NCBI GenBank assembly: GCA_963205185.1
Contig: CAUJHZ010000037.1
Coordinates: 1-64,000, forward strand
Direction: 5' to 3'
Origin: Planctomycetota bacterium
GTDB lineage: Bacteria; Planctomycetota; Phycisphaerae; Phycisphaerales; UBA5793
Length of the DNA stretch: 64,000 nt
The position numbers and the translations under genes were made by a program. The first letter of the stretch is position 1. The number at the start of each line of letters is the position of its first letter. Below the pieces are notes generated by a model. That model saw nothing but the letters and a program-made list of their open reading frames with translations, was not told the origin of the DNA and searched no databases. Shown piece after piece: positions 34,151-42,200 of the stretch.

Positions 34151-35035
34151 ATGGCTGAGACCACATCAAAATCCCTCGTAACCGACCTCATCGAGGCGGG
34201 AATCCACTTCGGCCAGCGCAGCGCCAACTGGAACCCGCGCATGTCGCCGTACATCTACGGCAAGCGCAACAACATCCACATCATCGACATCAAGGAGACC
34301 GTCAAGGGGCTGCTTTTGGCCAAGAAGTTCATCGCCAAGACGGTGGCCTCGGGCAAGGACGTGTGCTTCGTCGGCACCAAGCGGCAGGCCCGCGACGTGC
34401 TCCGCGAGCGCGTCGGCGATGTGAAGATGCACTGGGTCATCGAGCGCTGGCTGGGCGGCACGCTGACGAACTTCCGCACGATCCGCTCGCGGCTCAAGCG
34501 GCTCGAAGAACTCGAACACATCGAGCAGAGCGGCGACATCGCCAACTACTCCAAGAAGATGGAAAGCCAGTTGCGCCGCGAGCGCAAGAAGATCCTTCGC
34601 AACCTCGAAGGCATCCGCAACATGTCCAAACTGCCCGGCGCGATGGTTGTCATCGACGTGAAGCGCGAGATGAACGCGATCATGGAGGCCAAGAAACTCG
34701 GCATCCCCACGATCTGCCTCATCGATACCGACGGCGACCCGGACATGGCCGACATCCCCATTCCCGGCAACGACGATTCGATGCGCTCCATCGACGTGAT
34801 CATCCGCGAGCTGTGCGCGGCGGTGGTGGAAGGCAAGAACCAGCGGGTGGTCGCCCAGCAGAGCGAAGAGGACGCCCGGGGGGCAGCCGGCGAAGGCGGC
34901 TCAGCCGCCACGCCCCGCCGCAGCCGGCGGGCCATGTTCCTCAAGGACGAAGCGACTCCCCCGCCGACCGAAGGCTCCGATGAACACGGCGCCGAGGCGA
35001 CGGCGTCCGTCGGGCCGAACCAGTCTCCGGCCTGA
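34151..35035 (+). CDS. rpsB: 30S ribosomal protein S2
   Basis: S2 binds 16S rRNA late in assembly and is needed for translation initiation of leadered mRNAs. The 294-residue protein has the conserved LIEAGIHFGQRSANWNPRMSPYIYGKRNNIHIIDI, VGTKRQARDVL, RWLGGTLTNFRTI and IPTICLIDTDGDPD-ADIPIPGNDD. The C-terminal ~65 residues after REL-AAVVEGKNQ (QSEEDARGAAGEGG onward) are a low-complexity extension longer than the E. coli tail. The ATG at 34151 has GAAGGAG nine bases upstream. It is followed by tsf after 142 bp, the standard pair. Confidence 0.97.
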   Translation: MAETTSKSLVTDLIEAGIHFGQRSANWNPRMSPYIYGKRNNIHIIDIKETVKGLLLAKKFIAKTVASGKDVCFVGTKRQARDVLRERVGDVKMHWVIERWLGGTLTNFRTIRSRLKRLEELEHIEQSGDIANYSKKMESQLRRERKKILRNLEGIRNMSKLPGAMVVIDVKREMNAIMEAKKLGIPTICLIDTDGDPDMADIPIPGNDDSMRSIDVIIRELCAAVVEGKNQRVVAQQSEEDARGAAGEGGSAATPRRSRRAMFLKDEATPPPTEGSDEHGAEATASVGPNQSPA

Positions 35036-35116
35036 GCGCGTCGCACAGATATCGGCGCCGACAGCCGGTCGCGCCCGCGTCCGGCCAGAATGGGATAGCG
35101 AGTGAATCAAGATCGA

Positions 35117-35145
35117 CTGGCGGCGCCAGGTCCGAGCGCCGCCAG
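35117..35145 (+). promoter_or_regulatory. Strong intercistronic hairpin between rpsB and tsf
   Basis: A perfect 10-bp stem, CTGGCGGCGC (35117-35126) and GCGCCGCCAG (35136-35145), with loop CAGGTCCGA. No T-run follows, so it is likely an attenuator or an RNA-stability element that lets rpsB and tsf be expressed at different levels, as in other bacteria. Confidence 0.55.
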
Positions 35146-35177
35146 CACCGGACCGAATCACAAGAAGGGATGATGGC

Positions 35178-35990
35178 ATGTCAGCCAACGTGAGTGCAAA
35201 GGATGTGATGGCCCTGCGGCAGCGCACGGGTCTGGGCATGATGGACTGCAAAGAGGCCCTCATGGAAAACGATGGCGACATGGAGAAGGCCATCGAGTGG
35301 CTCCGCGCCAAACTCAAGGGCAAGATGGACGAGCGGGCGGACCGCGCCATGGCCCAGGGACGACTCGCGATCGCCACCGCGCCCGACCGCAAGAGCGTCG
35401 CCATCGTCGAGATCAACGTTGAGACTGACTTCACGGCCCGCAACGAGATGGTCGAAAAGGCCGCCGACGACATCGCCGCGCTCGTGCTCCAGGGCCCGGC
35501 GGGCGAGGCGAGCGCCAGTGACAAGATCGCTCCGATTATCGACAACATCCGCATTACCACGGGTGAGAACACGGTGTTCAAGCGCGGCCTGAAACTGCAG
35601 GCCCCCTGCTGCGGCTCGTACCTGCACTTCGACAATCAGAAGGCCGCGGTCATTACATTCGATGGCGAGGTCGATGCCGAAACCGCCAAGGGCATCTGCA
35701 TGCACATCGTCAGCCACAAGCCTGAGCCGCAGGGCATTTCCGACGCGGACGTGCCTGCTGATCTCATCGCCCGGCAGCGTGAATTGGCCAAGGCTGAGGC
35801 GATGGAGTCCGGCAAGCCCGCAGAGATCGCCGAGAAAATGGTCGAGGGCAAAATCCGTAAGTTCGTCGGCGAGATCACCTTGCTCAACCAGAAGTACGTG
35901 AAAGATCCCGAGGGCAAGAAAAACGTCAAGGACGTGCTGCCCAAGGGCGTCAACGTGACGCGATTCCTGCGCTTCGAAGTCGGGCGCTGA
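35178..35990 (+). CDS. tsf: Elongation factor Ts
   Basis: EF-Ts exchanges GDP for GTP on EF-Tu. The 270-residue protein has the N-terminal UBA-like domain (VMALRQRTGLGMMDCKEALMENDGDMEKAIEWLR), the signature VEINVETDFTARNEMV, the two core half-domains (AVITFDGEVDAETAKGICMHI, ASHKPEPQ) and the dimerisation/coiled-coil region ending VNVTRFLRFEVGR. The ATG at 35178 is preceded by AAGGGATGATGGC. It is shorter than E. coli EF-Ts but within the bacterial range. It pairs with rpsB. Confidence 0.97.
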   Translation: MSANVSAKDVMALRQRTGLGMMDCKEALMENDGDMEKAIEWLRAKLKGKMDERADRAMAQGRLAIATAPDRKSVAIVEINVETDFTARNEMVEKAADDIAALVLQGPAGEASASDKIAPIIDNIRITTGENTVFKRGLKLQAPCCGSYLHFDNQKAAVITFDGEVDAETAKGICMHIVSHKPEPQGISDADVPADLIARQRELAKAEAMESGKPAEIAEKMVEGKIRKFVGEITLLNQKYVKDPEGKKNVKDVLPKGVNVTRFLRFEVGR

Positions 35991-36011
35991 GACCACTGCT
36001 TGATCGTAACG

Positions 36012-36057
36012 GAGCCGGCGTCGAATCAGGCCGCGAGGTCCGCATCGACGCCGGCTC
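36012..36057. terminator. Terminator-like hairpin overlapping the 3' end of the phosphatase gene
   Basis: A 13-bp perfect inverted repeat, GAGCCGGCGTCGA (36012-36024) and TCGACGCCGGCTC (36045-36057), with a 20-nt loop. The right arm lies inside the coding end of the opposite-strand phosphatase (stop at 36026-36028). It probably terminates the rpsB-tsf operon on the plus strand. Confidence 0.6.
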
Positions 36058-37321
36058 TTGCGCGCGCCCGTCGGGCGCGGACCGGGGTCTGCACGGCCGC
36101 TGGCGCGTCGGACTGGACGATGATCGCCGTCAGGTCGTCGATCTGGTGCAGCGAGCCGGACTGGTCATCAACGAGCACGCCGAGCTGTGCGACGCTCTCA
36201 TCGACGCTGCGGTTTCCGCCGCAGATCTGCGTCATGCAGTCGAGATAGCGGTCGGTCGGCAGGCGGCGCTGGCGGCGGGCGGCGCCCGCTTCGGGAAAGG
36301 CGGTCTCGAATCCATCGGTAAAGAGCACGAGCCGCTCGCCGGGGCGCAGGGTGAGCGAAGTTTCGCTGAAGGTGGCGTCGGGAAAGACACCGAGCAGGCC
36401 GCCGTCGGTCTCGAGGCCGATCGAGTCGCCGTCTTCCTTGATAAGCCGCGGCGGCGGATGGCCGGCGCCGGCGATCGTGACCTTGTGCGTGCGCGTATCA
36501 ATGATGCCGTACACGGCGGTGGCGAAGCGTCCGCCGGCGCTCTGAAGGCGAAGCATTTCTTCGTTGAGCCGGGCCAGCACTTCACCGGGCGAGACGATGC
36601 GGTAATCGACGTCGCTGACGACCTTGAGCGTCAGGCAGCGCGAGATGACCATGGTAAGCAGGGCTGCGGGGACACCGTGCCCCACCGCGTCGGCCAGGAA
36701 GAAGCCGATGGTGTGCTCGTCGAGCCGCCGCACGTCGTACATGTCGCCGCTCACGTAGCCGGCCGGCCGGTAGAACACGCCGAAGCGCACGTCGTCGAGT
36801 TCGGGCAATGAACGAGGCAGGAACTCGCGCTGAATCATCGACGCGAGTTGCATTTCGTCGTGAATGCGCGAGACTTCGCTCTCGAGGCCGGTCTGGCAGC
36901 GCCGGGCGATGCGCAGTTCCTCGGCGCAGCGATCGATGGTGATCTGGCGCCGCAGCAGCGTGTCGAGTCGAATCGCAACGCTCGCCGCGGTCTCATCCAG
37001 TTCGCACACCAGCGCCTGGCCGGGCGTGAGGTGGTTGCTCAGCGCACGGCGGTTTCGCGTGAGGATGATCGTGGGCACGCGCTGCTCGTCGAGCAGGTCG
37101 AGCAACCGGTATGTCGCCGCCCCAATCTGCTCCGAGCCCAGCAGCAGCACGCAGGCGTCCAGGGCCGCGCCGTCGAGAAGCACGATCGCCTGTTCGATGC
37201 TCGCCTGCCCGGCGCTGGGCGCGTGCTCACCGGGCCAGGCCGCAAGCATGCCGCCGACCCACGGTTCGAGCAGTGCGGGCTCGTGATCAAAGCCGACGAA
37301 ATGCACGTGGTGTGTGGCCAT
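36026..37321 (-). CDS. SpoIIE-family serine phosphatase with receiver-like N-terminus
   Basis: The 431-residue protein has an N-terminal region (1-120) that folds like a response-regulator receiver but lacks the usual Asp set, a coiled-coil linker (about 125-165, with EELRIARRCQTGLESEVSRIHDEMQLASMI), and a C-terminal PP2C/SpoIIE domain: PAGYVSGDMYDV, FLADAVGHGVPAALLTM, IAGAGHPPP and LVLFTDGF for metal binding. Such proteins usually act in partner-switching control of sigma factors. The domain ends near IIVQSDAPAAV; the last ~20 residues (TPVRARRARARAGVDADLAA) are an Arg/Ala tail that coincides with a REP half-site and a terminator hairpin. The start at 37321 (MATHHVHFVG) is chosen. Confidence 0.9.
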   Translation of the reverse strand: MATHHVHFVGFDHEPALLEPWVGGMLAAWPGEHAPSAGQASIEQAIVLLDGAALDACVLLLGSEQIGAATYRLLDLLDEQRVPTIILTRNRRALSNHLTPGQALVCELDETAASVAIRLDTLLRRQITIDRCAEELRIARRCQTGLESEVSRIHDEMQLASMIQREFLPRSLPELDDVRFGVFYRPAGYVSGDMYDVRRLDEHTIGFFLADAVGHGVPAALLTMVISRCLTLKVVSDVDYRIVSPGEVLARLNEEMLRLQSAGGRFATAVYGIIDTRTHKVTIAGAGHPPPRLIKEDGDSIGLETDGGLLGVFPDATFSETSLTLRPGERLVLFTDGFETAFPEAGAARRQRRLPTDRYLDCMTQICGGNRSVDESVAQLGVLVDDQSGSLHQIDDLTAIIVQSDAPAAVQTPVRARRARARAGVDADLAA

Positions 37322-37377
37322 AATCCGCAACCCGCCGGCTTGAGCGCAGCCGGGGGTCCGGAAAAAAGGCCGCACTC

Positions 37378-37911
37378 TCAGCGATCATCGGCCGACTCGG
37401 CCAGTTCCTTGAGACGATCGAGGTCGAGTTCCAGCTGCTGGCCCCGGCGCAGGCCGAGTTCGGCCATCCGACCGGCCCGGAGTTCGATCGCGTACCGCGC
37501 GCGGCCCTTGCTGGGGTAGGAATCCGCCCTCAGGCGCTGCTCGTACTGCTGCTGGCTCTCGCCGGGCTGCCGGAGCGGCTGGGCCTTCATTGTGTAGGTC
37601 GAAACAATGAACCCCGTGCGATCGACGTACATGATGTCGATGTCGACGAGACAGTCGAGCATCCAGAAGTTGCGTTCTTCATCGCGCGAGAAGATAAAGA
37701 TCATTCCGCCGTCGTCGGGAATCGACTCGCGCCCGCCGAGACCGCGCTTCTGGTCAGCCTGGGTGATGGCGGTGTCGAGGGTGAACCACTCGCCGCCGAG
37801 CTTGGCCGTAAAAGTATCGGTAGACTCGTCATCGCAGCCTCTCAGGCCGGCCAGACCGACGAGGAGGATCGCCACCATGGGCAGGTACGCGAACCGGGAT
37901 ACCGCTTTCAT
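37378..37911 (-). CDS. DUF192 protein
   Basis: A 177-residue exported protein with an N-terminal hydrophobic segment (about 7-23) that ends in L-R-G-C at 26; the lipobox is imperfect because of the Arg, so acylation is uncertain. The rest is DUF192: FTAKLGGEWFTLDTAITQADQKRGLGGRESIPDDGGMIFIF, FWMLDCLVDIDIMYVDRTGFIV and AIELRAGRMAELGLRRGQ. DUF192 proteins are small beta-barrels of unknown role. The ATG at 37911 overlaps the stop of gluQRS (ATGA), so they are translationally coupled. It ends 57 bp from the PP2C gene. Confidence 0.9.
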   Translation of the reverse strand: MKAVSRFAYLPMVAILLVGLAGLRGCDDESTDTFTAKLGGEWFTLDTAITQADQKRGLGGRESIPDDGGMIFIFSRDEERNFWMLDCLVDIDIMYVDRTGFIVSTYTMKAQPLRQPGESQQQYEQRLRADSYPSKGRARYAIELRAGRMAELGLRRGQQLELDLDRLKELAESADDR

Positions 37912-38846
37912 GCTTCGCAGAGCCATTGGTCGTCCTCTTGCGTAAAGGTCATCTTTCCCCGTGGAAGAGTAGACAGCCCGAAGCCGTCGCGGAACTCGTT
38001 CAGGGACATCGGCTCGCGGCGGGGCTGAACTCCGCTCCAGAAGGCCATCAGGCCGATGAGGCGTTCCGGTGTCGCGCCCCGGCTCCGATAGTACTCGATG
38101 CGCGTGTCGCCGTGGCGCTTGGCCAGTCGGCGACCGTCGGGCCCCACCACCAGAGGCAGGTGCGTATAGCGAGGCCGCGGCCTCAGATTAAGAGCCTCGA
38201 GGAGCATGATCTGCCGGGCCGCGGAATCGAGCAGATCGTCGCCCCGCACGACGTCGGTCACCCCTTGGCGCGCATCATCGACGACGACGGCCAGTTGATA
38301 CGCGGGTTGCCCGCGCCGGGTCCACACGACAAAGTCGCCGCACTGCTCCGCCGGGCACCGTTCCACGCGGCCCGCAAACCCGTCATCGAAGACGATGGTG
38401 CGACCATCGACGGCAAATCGCCAGTTCGTCTGCACGTCGTCGAAACGCTCAGGACGATCCTTCGGCCGCAGCGAGGGGGGGAAACAGACTTCGCCTTCCG
38501 AGCCATGCGGCGCCGACGCCGCCGCCTCGATTTCCGAACGCGAGAGTTCGCAGGGATACACGAGCTGCATCTGGGCCAGATCGCGCATGGCGGCGACGTA
38601 CGGATCGAGATCGGCCGACTGGATGCGCACGGGTCCATCCCAGTCGATGCCGACCCAGTGCAGCGTGTCGAGGACGCCCTGAGCAGCGCCAGGCCGGATC
38701 CGCGGCCCGTCGAGGTCTTCGATGCGCATCTCGATGCGCCAGCCGTCGCAGCGCGCCAGCGCCCAGTTGATCAGAAAAGTGCGAAGGTTTCCCAGGTGCA
38801 GGGCGCCGGTCGGCGAAGGGGCGAGTCGGGTGATTCTGCTTGACAT
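37908..38846 (-). CDS. gluQRS: Glutamyl-Q tRNA(Asp) synthetase
   Basis: This GluRS-derived enzyme glutamylates the queuosine of tRNA-Asp. The 312-residue protein has RLAPSPTGALHLGN (HIGH-like motif HLGN at 17-20), RIEDLDGPR, FVVWTRRGQPAYQLAVVVDDARQGVTDVVRGDDLL and the KMSKS-equivalent LAKRHGD. It is shorter than GluRS because the anticodon-binding domain is missing. The zinc site seen in the E. coli enzyme is only partly kept (YPCELSRS with a single Cys, later RVERCPAEQC). The ATG at 38846 (MSSRITRLAP) has GAGAG upstream. It overlaps the DUF192 gene by 4 bp. Confidence 0.95.
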   Translation of the reverse strand: MSSRITRLAPSPTGALHLGNLRTFLINWALARCDGWRIEMRIEDLDGPRIRPGAAQGVLDTLHWVGIDWDGPVRIQSADLDPYVAAMRDLAQMQLVYPCELSRSEIEAAASAPHGSEGEVCFPPSLRPKDRPERFDDVQTNWRFAVDGRTIVFDDGFAGRVERCPAEQCGDFVVWTRRGQPAYQLAVVVDDARQGVTDVVRGDDLLDSAARQIMLLEALNLRPRPRYTHLPLVVGPDGRRLAKRHGDTRIEYYRSRGATPERLIGLMAFWSGVQPRREPMSLNEFRDGFGLSTLPRGKMTFTQEDDQWLCEA

Positions 38847-38899
38847 CTCTGGTTTCTCTCGCAAGATCATACTGGAGGGATAAAGATCGGAGCATCCTC

Positions 38900-39181
38900 A
38901 TGAACAAACTCTCATCTCCGGAGATCGAGGCCCGGCTCGACAAGTCATCCGACTGGTCCGCCCTCGGCGACACGATCAGCCGGACGTTTGAATTCAAGAA
39001 CTTCATCGAAGCGATGGAATTCGTCAACCGGGTGGCCGAGCACGCCGAGGAGGTCCAGCATCACCCGGACATCCTCGTGCGCTGGAACCGGGTTACGCTC
39101 ACGCTGAGCACGCATGACGCAGGCGGCGTGACGGAGAAGGACCTGGTCTTCGCCCAGGCCGCCGACGCGTTGCGCCGCTGA
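38900..39181 (+). CDS. 4a-hydroxytetrahydrobiopterin dehydratase (pterin carbinolamine dehydratase)
   Basis: The 93-residue protein has the family motif EEVQHHPDI (HHPDI at 54-58), with flanking AMEFVNRVAEHAE and RWNRVTLTLSTHDAGGVTEKDLVFA. The enzyme recycles pterin cofactor for aromatic amino acid hydroxylase, though in bacteria without a hydroxylase it may have other pterin roles. Length and motif are standard. The ATG at 38900 has GGAG upstream. It is divergent from gluQRS with a 53-bp shared promoter region and ends 50 bp before a strong hairpin. Confidence 0.95.
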   Translation: MNKLSSPEIEARLDKSSDWSALGDTISRTFEFKNFIEAMEFVNRVAEHAEEVQHHPDILVRWNRVTLTLSTHDAGGVTEKDLVFAQAADALRR

Positions 39182-39231
39182 GCGCGACGGAAACCTCAGT
39201 CGACACGGGGCATACACCGCACCAATTGACA

Positions 39232-39263
39232 AGCAGGCCGACCCATGAACGGGTCGGCCTGCT
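39232..39263. terminator. Bidirectional hairpin terminator
   Basis: AGCAGGCCGACCC (39232-39244) and GGGTCGGCCTGCT (39251-39263) form a perfect 13-bp stem with a 6-nt loop. It lies between the dehydratase stop (39181) and the convergent giant gene (39298). T-runs are absent on both sides. Confidence 0.75.
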
Positions 39264-39297
39264 GAATGTGAGTGCGCCGAACTGATCGGCCCGTGGC

Positions 39298-42200
39298 TCA
39301 GGTGTCCACGTCGAAGATCAGCTGGAGGAGATCGGTCTCGTTCTCCATGCCGAAGAACCAGGAATCGGTGAGAGCCGTGGCCGTGCCGTACGGATCGTTC
39401 GGATCGCCGATGAACTCATGCGGGTTCTCGGGACCGACACTCGTATCCATAATGCCGAACGGCCCGAACGGGCTTGCACTCTGGGCGTGACGCAAACCAA
39501 GCGTGTGAGCCGCCTCGTGCGCCACGACGTTGGCCAGAGCCAGCGAGAGCGTGTCGGTGTCGCCTGCCCCGACGAGCGAAGCGAAGGTCGGCACAAACAC
39601 GATCGCCTCGTCGTTCTTGCCCTGGTTCTGCGGATCGAGCGTGCTGGCGATGCCGTAAAGACCCGGCTCGTAATCGTTGGCCAGGAAGACCGTGGTGAAG
39701 TCTTCGCCGACGAAATCGGCAGGATCGATGCTAACGTGCACCGTGATGCCGGCGTCGTCGTAGAGGTCAGTGACGATCTCGATGATCTCCGAGAGAATCT
39801 GCGCTTCGAGGCCGTCAAACCCGATTCCGCTCAGGTCGAACGCGTGCAGCGTCGTGCCATCGCGTCCATACCACTCGGCAAAGCCGCCGTTGGTCTCGAT
39901 GAGAATGTTGAGTTCCTCGGGTGTCGCCCGGCGATCGCCCTGCGTGCTGGTGTCGACAGTGACGAGCAACTCGTAGTTCGTCTCGATGTTGCCCTGAATC
40001 ATGATGGCATAGGTGCCGGCTTCAGGGATACGGAACGAATAGGTGATGTCGCCAGCGTTGTCGTAGAAGCCCTCGGAGTCCGGCGTGCCGGGCGCGCCCA
40101 TGAGCAGGCCGTCCACCACACCCGTCGTTTCCGTGGTCTGGAAGACGCCGACTTCGTATCGACCGCCGAGATTGCCGCCAACCTGCGAAAGTCGCAGCGT
40201 GACGGTCAACATCATGCCTTCTTCGAGCTGGGTGGTGACGGTGTTGTCGGCCAGCCGGACGCTGCTGATGTCGTACACGTCCGCGTCGCCGAAGAGTTCC
40301 GTCGGGACGCCGTTCTCGTCGAAGCCGATGAACCCTTCGGTGACCAGTTGCTCACCATCGACGAGATCGAGCGTGGTGCCCATGTTGAAGCCGGTGTCAC
40401 CGTCGTTGAAGACCATGACGTTCAGCTCGTAGTTGCCGATGTCGTTGCTGATCTCGTTGGGGCTGATCGCGCGAACGATCAGCGGCGGGGTAAAGACGCC
40501 ACCGTTGTTGCTGATGTCGATGAGTTCGTCGAGTCCCGGAGGTCCGCCCAGGCTCGTGCCGGCGACCATGATGTAGTAGGTGCCTCCGGTGGTTTCGAAG
40601 TAGCCCTCTTCCAGCGTGGCCTGGCTCTGAGCGACGGTGCCGCCGCCGACAAGTTGGCCCATCGAGTTGCGGAGCGTGACGGAGCCGACAAACGCCGATC
40701 CAGGCACGAAGTCCGAAAGCGTGGCGCGGAGGATGTCACCGGCCGCCAACGTGACGGCGAAGAGGTCAACGTCGAAACGCTCTGGGAAGTAGAACGATTC
40801 CGTGTCGGGATGATCGCCGATGCGTCCCAGGAACGAGATCTCGTGGTTCTTCGTGCCCGTGCCGTTGACGAGATCGTCAAGCAGCAGCGACATGGAAGTC
40901 GGATCCATGAACTCCACGTCGTTGGGCGTGAGCGGATCTCCGTCCGGATCCCAGGTGCCCGCCGTCGTGCGATCGCCGGCATCGCCAACGAGGAAGTTCT
41001 TGTAGTACGTGTCGCCGGTGATGCCGTCCCGGTTGGCGTCGAGATGAATACCCGTGACGCTCTGGATGGCGGTGCCGTCGATGACGAGCGTGTAGACACC
41101 CGGGTTCGCCTGCGAGAACGAGCGGTTGAAGCGGATGGTCGCCCGCTTCTGCTCGCGGTCGTAGGAGATGGTGTAATCGTCGTTGGGCGTCGGCTTGACT
41201 CCCATCGGATCGACCGGGTTCTCGAACCGGATGGCCGACTCGGCCAGCGGATTGTTCGGATCGAGAAGAATCGTCGAGATGTCGATCTCTTCGTTGAAGT
41301 AGATGTCGATGAGCAGCGTGTCGGCTTCGAGCCGCGTGCGGATGTTCTGAACCACCAAGGGCAGCGGCGTGGAGTTCACCACCCGCGTGTTGACGTTGCC
41401 CTGCTGGATGAATTCCTCGCCGCCGACGCGAACCTGCATGACCTGAGCGCTCGCCGTGAACGCCCAGTTCTGGCTGTTGAAGTTCGAACCGACGACGCCG
41501 CCGAGCACTTCGGCCCGTTCGAGGAGGCCAAAGCCGATCGAGCCGATGTCATCGCCTGTACCGTAGAAACGGTCCTGTCCCCGCGCCACGCCAGCCGCGA
41601 CGCTGGATCGGATGACCGAGCCGTTGACGCGAATGCTCTGCAGCGTGCCGCCGGTGAGGCGATCCGCCGCCGTGCCCGAGCCGCCGTAGCGGCCATCGGA
41701 CCCGAGAGCGAAACCAGCGAGGATGTCCGAATCGACCAGGTCGCCGGAGATGTTGATGTTGCTGATCAGTTCGCCGGCGGAGATGTAGGTGACGTTGCGG
41801 ATGGTGGCCGCGTTGATCGCACGGATCTCGCCCAGCGTGGAGATGGACGCCTGGTCCATAACCGCCCCTGTCGAGTTGTTGTTGATCGTGCCGATCGAAT
41901 CGCGTCCCCAGATGACGCCGCTGAACGTGCCGTTGCGGACGTTGACGGTGTTGATCTCTTCGCTGAAGATCGTGCCGCCGAAGGCGCCGCTGTCGTCAAA
42001 GGTGTTCAGGACGGTCACCATGAACCGGCCTGCGGTCACCGCATCGACGACGATGCGCGAAGCCTCGCCGCCCACGGCGATGGTGCCGCTGGTGTTGACG
42101 GTGCGAAGGGTGAGCGTGTTCACCGAGCCGTCGATCGTGATGCCATCTGTGCCGTCGATGTTGCCTTCGACGGTCAGGTTGCCCAGATCGGCGTCGTCGG

